A DNA stretch of 64,000 nucleotides from positions 1,325,146 through 1,389,145 of the forward strand of contig NZ_JAGSOJ010000001.1 in NCBI RefSeq assembly GCF_023684385.1, given 5' to 3'. Origin of the DNA: Oceanirhabdus seepicola. Lineage in GTDB: Bacteria; Bacillota; Clostridia; Clostridiales; Clostridiaceae. Numbering within the stretch: the first letter of the stretch is position 1; each line of letters starts with the position of its first letter. Positions 1 to 8,912 of this stretch are shown here, in pieces. The position numbers and the translations under genes were made by a program. A model generated the notes under the pieces. That model was not told where the DNA came from. It made no database searches and saw only the letters and a list, made by a program, of their open reading frames with translations.

Positions 1-350
1 CTAACTTTACTTAATACAATATTTCTTATATGCTCTGCCACAAATATAAGCTTATCAACATTATCCCAATTAACCCGAGTAACATTATTTGTAAGAGCTT
101 CATAACTGTGTAATCTACAAATAATCTTTTTCTCTTGCGCCAGCTCTAACTTACTTCCATAAATAACAAGTTGATCACACCACTCAAACCAACATATATC
201 TGCCCAATCCATACCTTCATCAATTTGCTTCAAATCAGTAACTATAACTTTTTTTGTCTCGTATTCTTCAGATAATCCTTTAATTATATAATCAATAAAG
301 CTATCCCCTTTAGGAATAACGAAGAATATAATCTTTTTTTTCTCTTCCAT
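1..350 (-). CDS. Glycosyltransferase-like protein, N-terminal part (cut by window edge)
   Basis: About 116 codons are visible, starting at the ATG at 350 behind AAAGGTG and running off the left edge. The protein starts MEEKKKIIFFVIPKGDSF and has no signal peptide. The segments WADICWFEWCDQLVIYGS and KIICRLHSYEA resemble the N-terminal Rossmann domain of GT-B glycosyltransferases (GT4 type), where an acidic-W/F-E-W motif is followed by the loop that names the organism's own hosts or acceptors. The C-terminal nucleotide-sugar domain lies outside the window, so donor and acceptor cannot be judged. The downstream neighbourhood is full of glycan genes, which supports the call. Confidence 0.6.
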   Translation of the reverse strand, partial: MEEKKKIIFFVIPKGDSFIDYIIKGLSEEYETKKVIVTDLKQIDEGMDWADICWFEWCDQLVIYGSKLELAQEKKIICRLHSYEALTNNVTRVNWDNVDKLIFVAEHIRNIVLSKV

Positions 351-430
351 TCATTACACCTTTATAAAATTACTTTCTATACCATTATATTAATAACAAT
401 TTTTTTCATTACAATTCCAATAATATTATT

Positions 431-576
431 AAGACACAAGCTGTGCACAAGCTGGGGACTGTTCATAAATACTTATACTCTTCAGGCTTGTACTGAAAAA
501 TTATAAATAATTATGAACCGTCCCCGTGCTTGTCTTGTTTACTATAATTCTTGTGAACCGTCCCTAGTTTGTCTCA
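431..576. repeat. REP-like GGGACGGTTC repeat cluster
   Basis: Three copies of a short motif lie close together. A minus-sense-compatible copy (GGGGACTGTTCATAA) sits at 454-468, an inverted copy (TTATGAACCGTCCCCG) at 511-526 and a further degenerate copy (GTGAACCGTCCCTAG) at 553-567. Each is associated with a CAAGC or TTGTCT tail, so the first two can fold into a long imperfect hairpin. Similar GGGGACGGTTC repeats are common in clostridial genomes and often accompany single-domain Y1 transposases. No transposase is adjacent here. The cluster fills most of the gap between the first two genes. Confidence 0.5.
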
Positions 577-604
577 TCTCATACTGCCTTAAACATCCAT
601 TTCT

Positions 605-2032
605 CTACTCACTCTTATATTCTTTAATTTTATCATTTTCTTCAATGGTAACATTTAAAGTTTCAATTCCATCTTCCAAATTACATTCAAATAATTTAAT
701 AACCTTATTATCCTTGAATAAACAGTCTGATATTATAAAATCATAATCATGTACCATATGAATATCAAAAAAAGCATTTTCTATATCATTGTTTATAAAT
801 TCACTATTATTGAACAAAATATTATCGCAATCTCCGTTCACTTCTATTCCAAATTCTCTTCCATTATCTAAGAATCTTGATTCAATAATTTCAATACTTT
901 TAGAATTTTGTATGCTCATTATTCCGTTAATTGTTTCTTTTATTTTAGAGTTCATAACCTTAATATTATTTGAATTCTCTATCTTTAATCCTTCTGAATT
1001 GGCACCGAGAATTTCACATTCTATAATATTGATACTTTCACAATTCTCAAGTATCATTCCTCTTCCTATTATATTTTCATCTGTATTCTTTCTCATAAAT
1101 TTAATGTTCTTAAAAGTTACATCATTACACCCTGTTAATTTCATTATATCTGAGTAATTTGAATCACAAATAATTGTTACATCATCCTCAATACCTTCTA
1201 TAGTTATATTATTAAGTCCCACCAATTCAAATTCATATCCATCTTTAGTTTCCTTATACTCAATGTATGAATTATCCTTTTTAAAATCTCTTAAATCATA
1301 TATACCATTTTTCACTTTAATCGTTCTATAAGGTGCTATAGCATTAACAAGTTCTTCAGATGTACTAACAATTACATCGTCTATTTTCTTTAATTTACTT
1401 TGAAATATTGATATCTTTCCATCAATTAATTTCACATTTTCTGTTGAGGTAATCAAATTGTTTTTGAAGTCATAAATATTCACTTTAAAATTATCTTTTT
1501 CTATTTTGGGATAAACATACTGCGTCTTATTTATATCCAGTTTTGGTGTAATAGGTTCATTATTCTCATCATATATTTGATATTTTGCTGAAGTATACAA
1601 TTCCTTATATCCCTCATACGTCAATAATCCTTCTATAGCTTGTCCTATCCCACTTATATTATCTCTAACATATATCTCTAGTAAAATCTTGTCACTTTCT
1701 TCTTTAATAATTTTCCCATCATGCTCACCATATACTATTATATTTCCTTTTGAATCTATTAAAGCTATCTTAGGTATCTCTTCTCTTGTAATTACTTTAT
1801 TATTTTTAATATCTATCCATTGATCTTTATTGTCTTTGATAAATATGGTATCAGCCTCTTCAATGATTTTTCCCATAACATTATTATCAATATCCTCAAG
1901 TGAATATCCTTTATCCCCTATTACCACAGTAAATTGTGGAATATCTGCAAAAACACTCATCCCAAATAGAATACATATTAACAATACCATTACTATAAAA
2001 TTCCTTCTCCTACACTTATACATGTTCCTCAC
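605..2032 (-). CDS. Secreted parallel beta-helix (NosD/pectate-lyase-like) protein
   Basis: A 475-residue protein with a clear Sec signal peptide: RRR at 8-10, a hydrophobic core at about 12-27 and likely cleavage after VFA at 29. The middle is rich in short strands. From about residue 265 to 450 there are repeated turns of about 22-24 residues (NNITIEG, NDVTFKNI, ESINIIEC, NNIKVMNS, KSIEIIES, DNILFNNS) typical of right-handed parallel beta-helices. Such proteins are polysaccharide lyases or hydrolases, or surface-binding scaffolds; I see no clear catalytic signature. GTG at 2032 follows AAGG; an ATG nine bases inside is an alternative start. Unlike the other large proteins in the window it is exported, so it may be vegetative rather than a spore component. 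Confidence 0.75.
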   Translation of the reverse strand: MRNMYKCRRRNFIVMVLLICILFGMSVFADIPQFTVVIGDKGYSLEDIDNNVMGKIIEEADTIFIKDNKDQWIDIKNNKVITREEIPKIALIDSKGNIIVYGEHDGKIIKEESDKILLEIYVRDNISGIGQAIEGLLTYEGYKELYTSAKYQIYDENNEPITPKLDINKTQYVYPKIEKDNFKVNIYDFKNNLITSTENVKLIDGKISIFQSKLKKIDDVIVSTSEELVNAIAPYRTIKVKNGIYDLRDFKKDNSYIEYKETKDGYEFELVGLNNITIEGIEDDVTIICDSNYSDIMKLTGCNDVTFKNIKFMRKNTDENIIGRGMILENCESINIIECEILGANSEGLKIENSNNIKVMNSKIKETINGIMSIQNSKSIEIIESRFLDNGREFGIEVNGDCDNILFNNSEFINNDIENAFFDIHMVHDYDFIISDCLFKDNKVIKLFECNLEDGIETLNVTIEENDKIKEYKSE

Positions 2033-2240
2033 TATTCCTTCCCGTTCAAATACTCCTTATAACTGATCATTTATAAAGAATTATTGTTATTTTTTTCCAT
2101 GTATTTATTATATCATACTCTTTTTATTGTTTTCTATATTTTTACAATCAAAAATATTCATGAATTTTTTGTTAAACACCAAAAACCATGCATGCCTGAA
2201 ACTCTTAAGATGGAAAACAATATTTCGTGATTTTTTTAAA

Positions 2241-2271
2241 CAAACTCACCATGCAATGCATGGTGAGTTTG
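2241..2271 (-). terminator. Perfect hairpin downstream of the 2315 gene
   Basis: Fifteen bases (CAAACTCACCATGCA) are followed by one base and their exact reverse complement. In the minus sense the hairpin ends TTTG-TTT before an A-run, so the U-tract is short. It lies 44 bp beyond the stop of the 2315-3178 gene and is its probable terminator. Confidence 0.6.
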
Positions 2272-2314
2272 AATACTCTTATACGATTTTAAATTGACTT
2301 TTTATTAAAATTTA

Positions 2315-3178
2315 TTATGCTGATACTATACTTACAGTTAGCTCATAGTTACCATCAGATACAGGCGCACCAGAAGAATCTATTAAAGATGCTCTTATAT
2401 CTGTATTTTCACCTTTAAATTGAACTAAATAAGGTTTAAGAATTGTTATAAAACTTTGAGCATCTGCTGGTGGACTACTTATTGTAAATGCTTCGCTATT
2501 TATAGTATAATCTGTTCCATCAGGATTAGTTACAACTATCTGAACTTTATAACTTCCGGTAGTGTCTCCTAATGCTTTATCATCTCTTGATACATAACCA
2601 TTAGTTAGACTTTCATAATTAAAAGTATCTGTCGCACCAGTAACTGTTGTAGTGTCATCATTTTCATATAACTGTACAGATATACTTACACCTTCTGGGA
2701 TATCTACAGCTGTTGAAACTGTCCATTTTCTATTAGCGGAACCTGCCACTAACGCAACAGTTATACCTGTTGTAATTTCTAGGCCTCCAGAAAATTGTAC
2801 TTTATAACCAGCTATATCTACACCTAAATTAGTACTCTCATCATATACTTCTAATGTCAATTGCCTAGTTTCTATTTTATTAACATTTATTCTAGTTTTC
2901 GTATCAGTGAAAGAAGTAGTAGCTCCCGCCACAGGGGTACCTACATCATCTTTTAAACTTACATCTACGTTTGTATCTCTTGGAATATCCCCATCTGCAT
3001 CAAATGTCCATAATTTATTCTCAGAATCTGCCACTACAGAAACAGCTAAACCTGTTTTTACTAAACCATCAGCAAGATCTACTGTATAACCAGTTATATC
3101 TACACCTACACCACCATCTAATACCTCTAATGTCACTATTTGACCGGCTATCTTCTTAACGCTAATTCCTATTGCCAT
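2315..3178 (-). CDS. Two-repeat beta-sandwich surface protein, no signal peptide (putative spore appendage/exosporium protein)
   Basis: A 287-residue acidic protein made of two tandem repeats of about 90 residues (about 7-93 and 96-190). Shared landmarks in each are L-x-V-x-D-x-x-x-x-V-D-I-x-G-Y, then W-T, DIP and a closing G-A-T-x-x-F. A different C-terminal domain (about 195-287) follows, with a YKVQIVVTNPDG strand. There is no signal peptide, transmembrane segment or cysteine. A strong AAGGAG ribosome site precedes the ATG. A SigK-type box lies about 115 bp upstream and a hairpin follows. The repeat design and mother-cell-type promoter suggest a structural spore-surface protein; the fold family is not one I can name, so the function is inferred from context. 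Confidence 0.7.
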   Translation of the reverse strand: MAIGISVKKIAGQIVTLEVLDGGVGVDITGYTVDLADGLVKTGLAVSVVADSENKLWTFDADGDIPRDTNVDVSLKDDVGTPVAGATTSFTDTKTRINVNKIETRQLTLEVYDESTNLGVDIAGYKVQFSGGLEITTGITVALVAGSANRKWTVSTAVDIPEGVSISVQLYENDDTTTVTGATDTFNYESLTNGYVSRDDKALGDTTGSYKVQIVVTNPDGTDYTINSEAFTISSPPADAQSFITILKPYLVQFKGENTDIRASLIDSSGAPVSDGNYELTVSIVSA

Positions 3179-3290
3179 ATATTGTTATCTCCTTATTTAA
3201 TAGTTTATTAATTTTTATAATTAGTAAAGTTCATATGCGCAACCAGTATTTTTGTCTTTTCATGACTTAATTTTAATATTTTTACACTAT

Positions 3291-3317
3291 TATAGTATGA
3301 GATTTTTCAGTTATTGT
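3291..3317 (-). promoter_or_regulatory. SigK-type promoter for the 2315 gene
   Basis: In the minus sense AC (3317-3316) is followed by 16 nt and CATACTATA (3299-3291). This fits the SigK consensus of AC, 16-17 nt, CATA-N3-TA. It lies about 113 bp upstream of the ATG at 3178. Confidence 0.6.
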
Positions 3318-3351
3318 TACCTTTTATCGATTAATATTACTTTTATTGATT

Positions 3352-6300
3352 TTAAGTCTCAAAAGGCCAGGTAATTCCCTTGTCTAAAATTCCATTAACA
3401 TATTCTACAGCGCCTCTTGGAATATTAACTGTATACTCTTTTCTTGGTTCAAAATCATCATGTCTTATCTCTATTACCTTATTATCGTCACTAAGATAAA
3501 CCTCTATATTTCCAACCTCAATATCATTACTATCTTTTATACTTATATCTTCAATATTAATTAATCGTAATTCTTTATTGAATATAACCTGTAATAAGAC
3601 ATCTAATTGAACATTTTTTTCACCATATGAAGGAATCACTTTCACCATTGTTATATTTATACTATTATTAATTTCAATTTCTGAATTTTCACCTGGGGAA
3701 ATTACTTTAGCTCTTATAATATAATCTCCAATTCTACATACTCTAAAAATTCCATCTCCACTTCCATGGACAACATCTATTATCTGATTTGGTTTTATTA
3801 CCTGATTTACTTCTGCATCTTCAAATTCTCTTGCTTTAACAATAATAGTATTATCTGCAACATCAAGTATACCTGTATAAACAGGCATTCCATTATCAGC
3901 ATATTCTACGTTTTTAATGGTTATCTTTCCACTATCATCATTTATCTCATACTGACTTTCATCTAATACTCTATCTTGAGTATTTTCCACTTTAATCTGT
4001 TCTATATTGTCAGTCCAAATTTTCATAGGTTCAAAACTAATTTCTATTGGATGCATCATATCATTATCAGTAGTATCTGGAATAAGCTCTGGTGGGTCTG
4101 GCAGTGATGAAAATTTCATTCCTATTTTACTAATACCACTTACTCCTGAAAATTCATTTTCTGCAATAACATTCGCAATTCCTTCAGCCAAAGCTGTCAA
4201 TAACCCATTGTTACTTATTGTACCAATGCCTTTGGGTTCAACTGACCAAGTTATAGATTTATCTGTGGAATCTTGTGGTAATACATGCGCTATCATCTGG
4301 AGTGTTCCCAAATAAGTGGTTATTTCTGATATTCCATCTTCTCCTACAACTTTTATTTCTCTAACTAATACATCCCATGAATCTCCATTAAATTGTAGTC
4401 TTCTAATTATGTCTCCATTTTCATTCTGCCATAAATATATCCAGGTTCCTTTTCCAAATGTGTTCTTTTTTATAACCTCTGGAATATCTGTTGTCAAAGC
4501 AGCAGCCATGTTAGTTAATTTTCCTATAAGCTCATTGTTACTCACATCTGCAGCAATTACTACACTGTTAAGAAAAACAACAGCATTGCCTTTGTCTGAA
4601 TAAGGTATAATAGTCAGTGCATAATTATCTTCAGAGGTAATTTCACTAAAGTCATTATCTGAAATCTTTGCAGTTATATCTATATCTTTAAAGGCTCCAT
4701 TTACACATATACATCTATAGCTTTCATGGAAGTTATTTGATTCAATTATATTTACATTTGCAAAAGTACATATAACATGGGCATCTCCATTGTCCTTGTT
4801 ACTATCAGTTTGTTTTGTTAATTCAAGATTTGAATTTTTAACTACTAATTTATCCACTGGATAAAGTTCAACATCAGTGCTTGTTCCTATTAATATTGTA
4901 TTAGTACTATCTTCTTCTATATTTAAAAAATCAATAATTGGATTTTCTATAGTAATATTATCAACTATTAACTCAGCATACTTATTGCTTTTATTTATTT
5001 TTATAAAATATTTGTTAACTACATCAGCTATTTCATTTCCCTCATCATACCATTTACTGATATCCTTATTTGGTTTTAAAGTACCATTCTTTATTTCACT
5101 GATAACATCTTTAAATACTATATTATTAACAGCAAGTTGATGATTGTTTAAATTTAAAGTTAGATTTCTATCTGATACATTGATACTTAATTCTTCATGA
5201 TAATTTTGAATATCTGTATTTAATTTAATTGTATTTATAATTGGATTGGCTATACTATATTCTATTTCATTGTTTTCTTTATCAAGCTCAATAACAACTG
5301 TATTTGTTTCATAGTCAATTGAAATGTTTTGATATTTACCTTTTAAAATAAAGACTTTCTCTATACTTTCACTTTCACTTTCTCTCTCACTCTCACTTCC
5401 CTCTGATAAGGTTAAAGTAAGTTCTGCCATGTGTTTATCTAACTTACTTTTGTCTACAGTAGGAGATGTGAATTGGATTGTATTACCACTCAAATAAAAT
5501 ACTTCACCCTCTTCTGGTTGCAATGCATCTATTAATACATTTATTCCTGAAACATTTTCATTTGCAATATTTATTATTTCTTCAAGAGTAATATTATTAT
5601 TTATTTCACCAACAAAATATTTTTCCACATTAGTAATGGCAGTTACTAAATCTTGTAAATATTCTAATTCTGAGCCAAGTTCAATTTTAGCAGTTTCATT
5701 AGTCACAGTAGTGTTTTGTATTGCCCCTATAACCGCATCTTTACTTCCATTTAATACAATGGTTCCTGCTAATTCAATTTCATTAACTACTGCTCCTCCT
5801 CTTAAATCTAGTGTAACTTTTTTATCTCCTTCCAATTCTTTTACAACAATATCATTGATTGTCGTATCCTCTAGTACAGTAATAGTACTTTCAGTCTCTA
5901 TATTTAGTGTGGCCTCTGTTAGATTCCCTTCTAATACTACAGTATCTTCATCACTATTCTCATGCGCTATTTTTAGTGTTAATCCCTCTGGAGGCCACTC
6001 ACTATCACCTATAATTTTAGCTGCTGTAGTTACTTCCACTGCTGTACTTGTGAAATCACCTGTAAATTTAATTTCCTTATCTGAAGCTTCATTGAAAGCC
6101 ACTTCTATTGGCATTATTGTATCTAATTTATTATCCTCTGAATCACTTGCCGCTAAAGTCATAGGTTTTTCAGCAACTATCTTTGTATTACCAAAGTTTC
6201 CACCTAATATTACTTTAGCTTCATCTATATCATCTGATTCTGGTATTAAATTAATAGTATTTATATTTACATTCTCTGCTTCTTTTGCAATCTCTATTTG

Positions 6301-7644
6301 TATTGGTTTTGTATTCATTACCTGAATTTCATCTGCACTAGAATTATCTTTAAATTCTATACTATCTATTCCAGCTGAGAAAATTCTTAAAATATCTATA
6401 TGAGTACTATCCAAATCTAAATCTCCATTTTCTATATCTACTTCTACAGTTCCATGAACATTTAAATTTTTCAAGATAACTTCCTTATCATTTGATAAAT
6501 TACCTTTTATTTTTATATTTCCTCTTATACTTGTTTCCTCATCTATACCTAGTATTACTGAATCGATATCTTTATCAATATTTAAAATATAGCTTACATT
6601 TTCTATATTTCCTCCAGTAAAAGGATTATCCGAATTTGATTTCACATCAATTATAATTGTCTCCATAACGCTTATTCTTTTAACAATTATGCTTGTTTCA
6701 AATCCACTAGTAAATTCACTTAGTGCCTTAATAGCTATTTGAGTTTTTATTTTGTCTGCAGAAAATAATAATTTTCTTGAGATTTCTTTTATTTTAATTG
6801 GCTCACTTGCATCTAAATATCCCCATTGAGTTTTATATATCTCTGTAAACTGTGAAATATCTTTATTAATATCTCCTTTTACTAAACTAAATTCTCCATT
6901 GTAATCACTATTGGTAAACTGAAAATCCAATTCATAAACTCCAGGTAAATTAAATTGAATAACTCTTTCAGAAGTGCCAGATGCGTTTGTTTTTGAATTT
7001 ACTACTTCAACATGACTTCCAATTTTTATGGTTCCAGGATCTATTATTTCGTCCGTACTAATACTAGTATCATTACTATTTACAACATATGCATACACCT
7101 CTGAGATTGGAGTATACTCTATTAAAACCTGAGGTTTAAACTCTGAATCGCAGTTTTCAAAATAAACTATGGTATTTTCAATATTTTCATCACCTTTAAT
7201 GGTTATTCCACAGTTTTCATCTACTGCTGCAATTCCCTTTTCAACCAGTTTAGTTATATCAATATCAAGATATTTTTCGTCAATTACATCTTGATTTATA
7301 ATTACTTCTACTGATTTCTCTTCACCTGAACATTTATCTAATGGTTTTGTATCCCAAGTAACGGTATTCACATCAAAATTGCCATCATTTTTACAAAAAT
7401 AGAGTTTTTGAGTGTTCATTTCAGGTTTATATGGATTGTACAATCTTAAAACTACTCTATCTATGGAATATAATCCATCCAGCATATAACTAAAATTCAG
7501 CTTTATTAATATTTCATATTCATCCTGAACTTCATTTTCTGGCTTGTACTTTCCAACACAAAGTTTATTATATGACTTTAAATTTTGATTAGAGTATCGT
7601 TCCGATATAGAAACACCATCATATATATTAACTATTTTTATCAC
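3352..7644 (-). CDS. Giant DNRLRE / Ig-like repeat protein without signal peptide (putative spore-surface protein)
   Basis: A 1430-residue acidic protein. Residues about 1-180 look like a DNRLRE domain (LRLYNPYK, TVTWDTKPL, DITKLV, IVYFENCDSEFKPQVLIEYTP). The centre (about 330-700) is a series of beta-rich segments with I/V-x-G-N and LEGN patterns. About residue 750 there is a Ser/Glu tract (SESERESESE). A long beta-helix-like stretch follows, then a Big_2-type Ig domain at about 1100-1175 (LPQDSTDKSITWSVEPKGIG, GLLTALAEGIANV) and a SbsA-type Ig domain at about 1330-1430 (PSYGEKNV, ITWPFET). The GTG start has AAGGTGA upstream. With no Sec signal and a perfect SigK-type box about 60 bp upstream, it is more likely laid on the forespore from the mother cell than secreted. 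The role is inferred. Confidence 0.75.
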   Translation of the reverse strand: MIKIVNIYDGVSISERYSNQNLKSYNKLCVGKYKPENEVQDEYEILIKLNFSYMLDGLYSIDRVVLRLYNPYKPEMNTQKLYFCKNDGNFDVNTVTWDTKPLDKCSGEEKSVEVIINQDVIDEKYLDIDITKLVEKGIAAVDENCGITIKGDENIENTIVYFENCDSEFKPQVLIEYTPISEVYAYVVNSNDTSISTDEIIDPGTIKIGSHVEVVNSKTNASGTSERVIQFNLPGVYELDFQFTNSDYNGEFSLVKGDINKDISQFTEIYKTQWGYLDASEPIKIKEISRKLLFSADKIKTQIAIKALSEFTSGFETSIIVKRISVMETIIIDVKSNSDNPFTGGNIENVSYILNIDKDIDSVILGIDEETSIRGNIKIKGNLSNDKEVILKNLNVHGTVEVDIENGDLDLDSTHIDILRIFSAGIDSIEFKDNSSADEIQVMNTKPIQIEIAKEAENVNINTINLIPESDDIDEAKVILGGNFGNTKIVAEKPMTLAASDSEDNKLDTIMPIEVAFNEASDKEIKFTGDFTSTAVEVTTAAKIIGDSEWPPEGLTLKIAHENSDEDTVVLEGNLTEATLNIETESTITVLEDTTINDIVVKELEGDKKVTLDLRGGAVVNEIELAGTIVLNGSKDAVIGAIQNTTVTNETAKIELGSELEYLQDLVTAITNVEKYFVGEINNNITLEEIINIANENVSGINVLIDALQPEEGEVFYLSGNTIQFTSPTVDKSKLDKHMAELTLTLSEGSESERESESESIEKVFILKGKYQNISIDYETNTVVIELDKENNEIEYSIANPIINTIKLNTDIQNYHEELSINVSDRNLTLNLNNHQLAVNNIVFKDVISEIKNGTLKPNKDISKWYDEGNEIADVVNKYFIKINKSNKYAELIVDNITIENPIIDFLNIEEDSTNTILIGTSTDVELYPVDKLVVKNSNLELTKQTDSNKDNGDAHVICTFANVNIIESNNFHESYRCICVNGAFKDIDITAKISDNDFSEITSEDNYALTIIPYSDKGNAVVFLNSVVIAADVSNNELIGKLTNMAAALTTDIPEVIKKNTFGKGTWIYLWQNENGDIIRRLQFNGDSWDVLVREIKVVGEDGISEITTYLGTLQMIAHVLPQDSTDKSITWSVEPKGIGTISNNGLLTALAEGIANVIAENEFSGVSGISKIGMKFSSLPDPPELIPDTTDNDMMHPIEISFEPMKIWTDNIEQIKVENTQDRVLDESQYEINDDSGKITIKNVEYADNGMPVYTGILDVADNTIIVKAREFEDAEVNQVIKPNQIIDVVHGSGDGIFRVCRIGDYIIRAKVISPGENSEIEINNSINITMVKVIPSYGEKNVQLDVLLQVIFNKELRLINIEDISIKDSNDIEVGNIEVYLSDDNKVIEIRHDDFEPRKEYTVNIPRGAVEYVNGILDKGITWPFET

Positions 7645-7705
7645 GGCTTCTCACCTTATAAAATATTTTTTTAAACTTCTTTACACGAATAAACTATTCT
7701 CTCAA

Positions 7706-7732
7706 TATATTATGAATTTACCGGGTAAATGT
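7706..7732 (-). promoter_or_regulatory. SigK-type promoter for the 1430-residue protein
   Basis: Minus sense: AC (7732-7731), 16 nt, CATAATATA (7714-7706), a perfect fit to AC-N16-CATA-N3-TA, about 62 bp from the GTG start. The surrounding 45 bp are repeated near 39980-40035, upstream of another minus-strand gene, including the AACATTTAC leader of the -35 region. Confidence 0.65.
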
Positions 7733-7741
7733 TGTATATCA

Positions 7742-8707
7742 TTAAGCTTTGTTCCTATTGTTTACTTTATTCTCTTTGAATTGCTCATAATAATTATTGA
7801 ATTCATTAATGATACTTTGATCTATTAACCCTTTATTTTTAAAAGTTCTCAGTATTTTATGAAAATTTTTCAAACAATTAGATGCAGCTTTCTGATATTG
7901 AATTTTATCTTTCAAAAAACCTTTTTCACGTGCAGTTAATACTTGATGAACATAATCTAACGCTCCGGATAGCTTCATTTTATTACTATTTAATTGTTGT
8001 TCCTCGTGAATTCTAAAATAACTTAAAGTTTCTGAAATATATACTATTTTACCTTGTGACAATAAATTTAACCATGTAGCTAAATCCACATTGCATATAT
8101 ATTTTCTACCATAAAAGATTCCGAAGGGTTCTATCAAATCTTTTTTCCTAAATATAGCTGTGGTTGGTTCACCAATGCAATTGAAGTTATTAGCTAAAAC
8201 ATAATTTCCAAAATTTATTCCATCTAATATTACATCCTTACTATATATTTTTGTTAATTCCCCTTTATTAAATAATTTCTTGCCTTCCTTATTTATAATT
8301 TCTCTATGGGATGTTACTAATTTTATTTGTTTTCCCTTATCATTCATAAAATATTTCATCATTTTTTCAATTTTATTTATTGCAAAGACATCATCATCCA
8401 TTAAAAAATTAATATATTCTCCACTAGCTAACTCTAAAAGCTTTAAATCATTTTCAAATTGCCCAAGATTTTTTTCATTTTTATAGTATTTTAAGTTTTT
8501 ATATTTATTTAGGTACTTTTTTTTAATCATTATCTCAACTTCATTATTTGTGCTATCATCACATATAATTACTTCAATATTTTTATATGTTTGATTTAAT
8601 GCACTTTTTAAAGCTATTTTAAGATAATGAGGTCTATTATAGGCTGGTATTAGGATGCTTACTAATGGATTAATTGAATTAAAGTATTTAGTCTTATTAT
8701 TATCCAA
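7742..8707 (-). CDS. Family 2 glycosyltransferase
   Basis: A 321-residue GT-A enzyme. The N-terminal nucleotide-binding motif VSILIPAYNRPHYLKIALKS is at about 15-34, IEVIICDDST at about 45, and the metal-binding acidic triplet in NFLMDDDVF at about 107. WLNLLSQGKIVYI and FRIHEEQ near 215-235 fit the acceptor half. The enzyme is soluble, with no membrane helix, so it should act in the cytoplasm. It starts with TTG at 8707 after GAGGTGA. The 3' end overlaps the repeated module containing the next gene's promoter. Sugar specificity cannot be read. Confidence 0.85.
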   Translation of the reverse strand: MDNNKTKYFNSINPLVSILIPAYNRPHYLKIALKSALNQTYKNIEVIICDDSTNNEVEIMIKKKYLNKYKNLKYYKNEKNLGQFENDLKLLELASGEYINFLMDDDVFAINKIEKMMKYFMNDKGKQIKLVTSHREIINKEGKKLFNKGELTKIYSKDVILDGINFGNYVLANNFNCIGEPTTAIFRKKDLIEPFGIFYGRKYICNVDLATWLNLLSQGKIVYISETLSYFRIHEEQQLNSNKMKLSGALDYVHQVLTAREKGFLKDKIQYQKAASNCLKNFHKILRTFKNKGLIDQSIINEFNNYYEQFKENKVNNRNKA

Positions 8708-8855
8708 TATATCTCACCTCAATTACTATATCTAACATACTTTCTAGTTTAATTTACTATATGATTATTATATAGAGTATTATAAGGTATAGTGAATATA
8801 GTTATGTTTTTTATTATCATTAAAGGAAAGCAAACATCTATTTATATATAAATAA

Positions 8856-8893
8856 AACCCATTTCTACAAATATTTAAATGTAGAAACAGGTT
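8856..8893 (-). terminator. Terminator of the sulfate-activation operon
   Basis: In the minus sense AACC-TG-TTTCTAC pairs with GTAGAAA-TG-GGTT around a 12-nt AT loop and is followed by TTTTATTT. It lies 20 bp past the stop of the last chromate-type transporter gene. A closely similar hairpin (TTTCTA/TAGAAA) occurs at 20655-20696. Confidence 0.7.
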
Positions 8894-8912
8894 CTTTATA
8901 TAATTACAACAA

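Noticed and set aside
5636-6325. 229-codon plus-strand open frame
   Set aside because: Antisense to the 1430-residue protein gene; composition is that of a complement of beta-rich coding sequence, with no ribosome site and no recognisable domain.
3352-7644. Prophage tail-fibre interpretation of the giant protein
   Set aside because: No phage structural, packaging or lysis genes are near; the DNRLRE and Ig domains and promoter type fit a host surface protein better.
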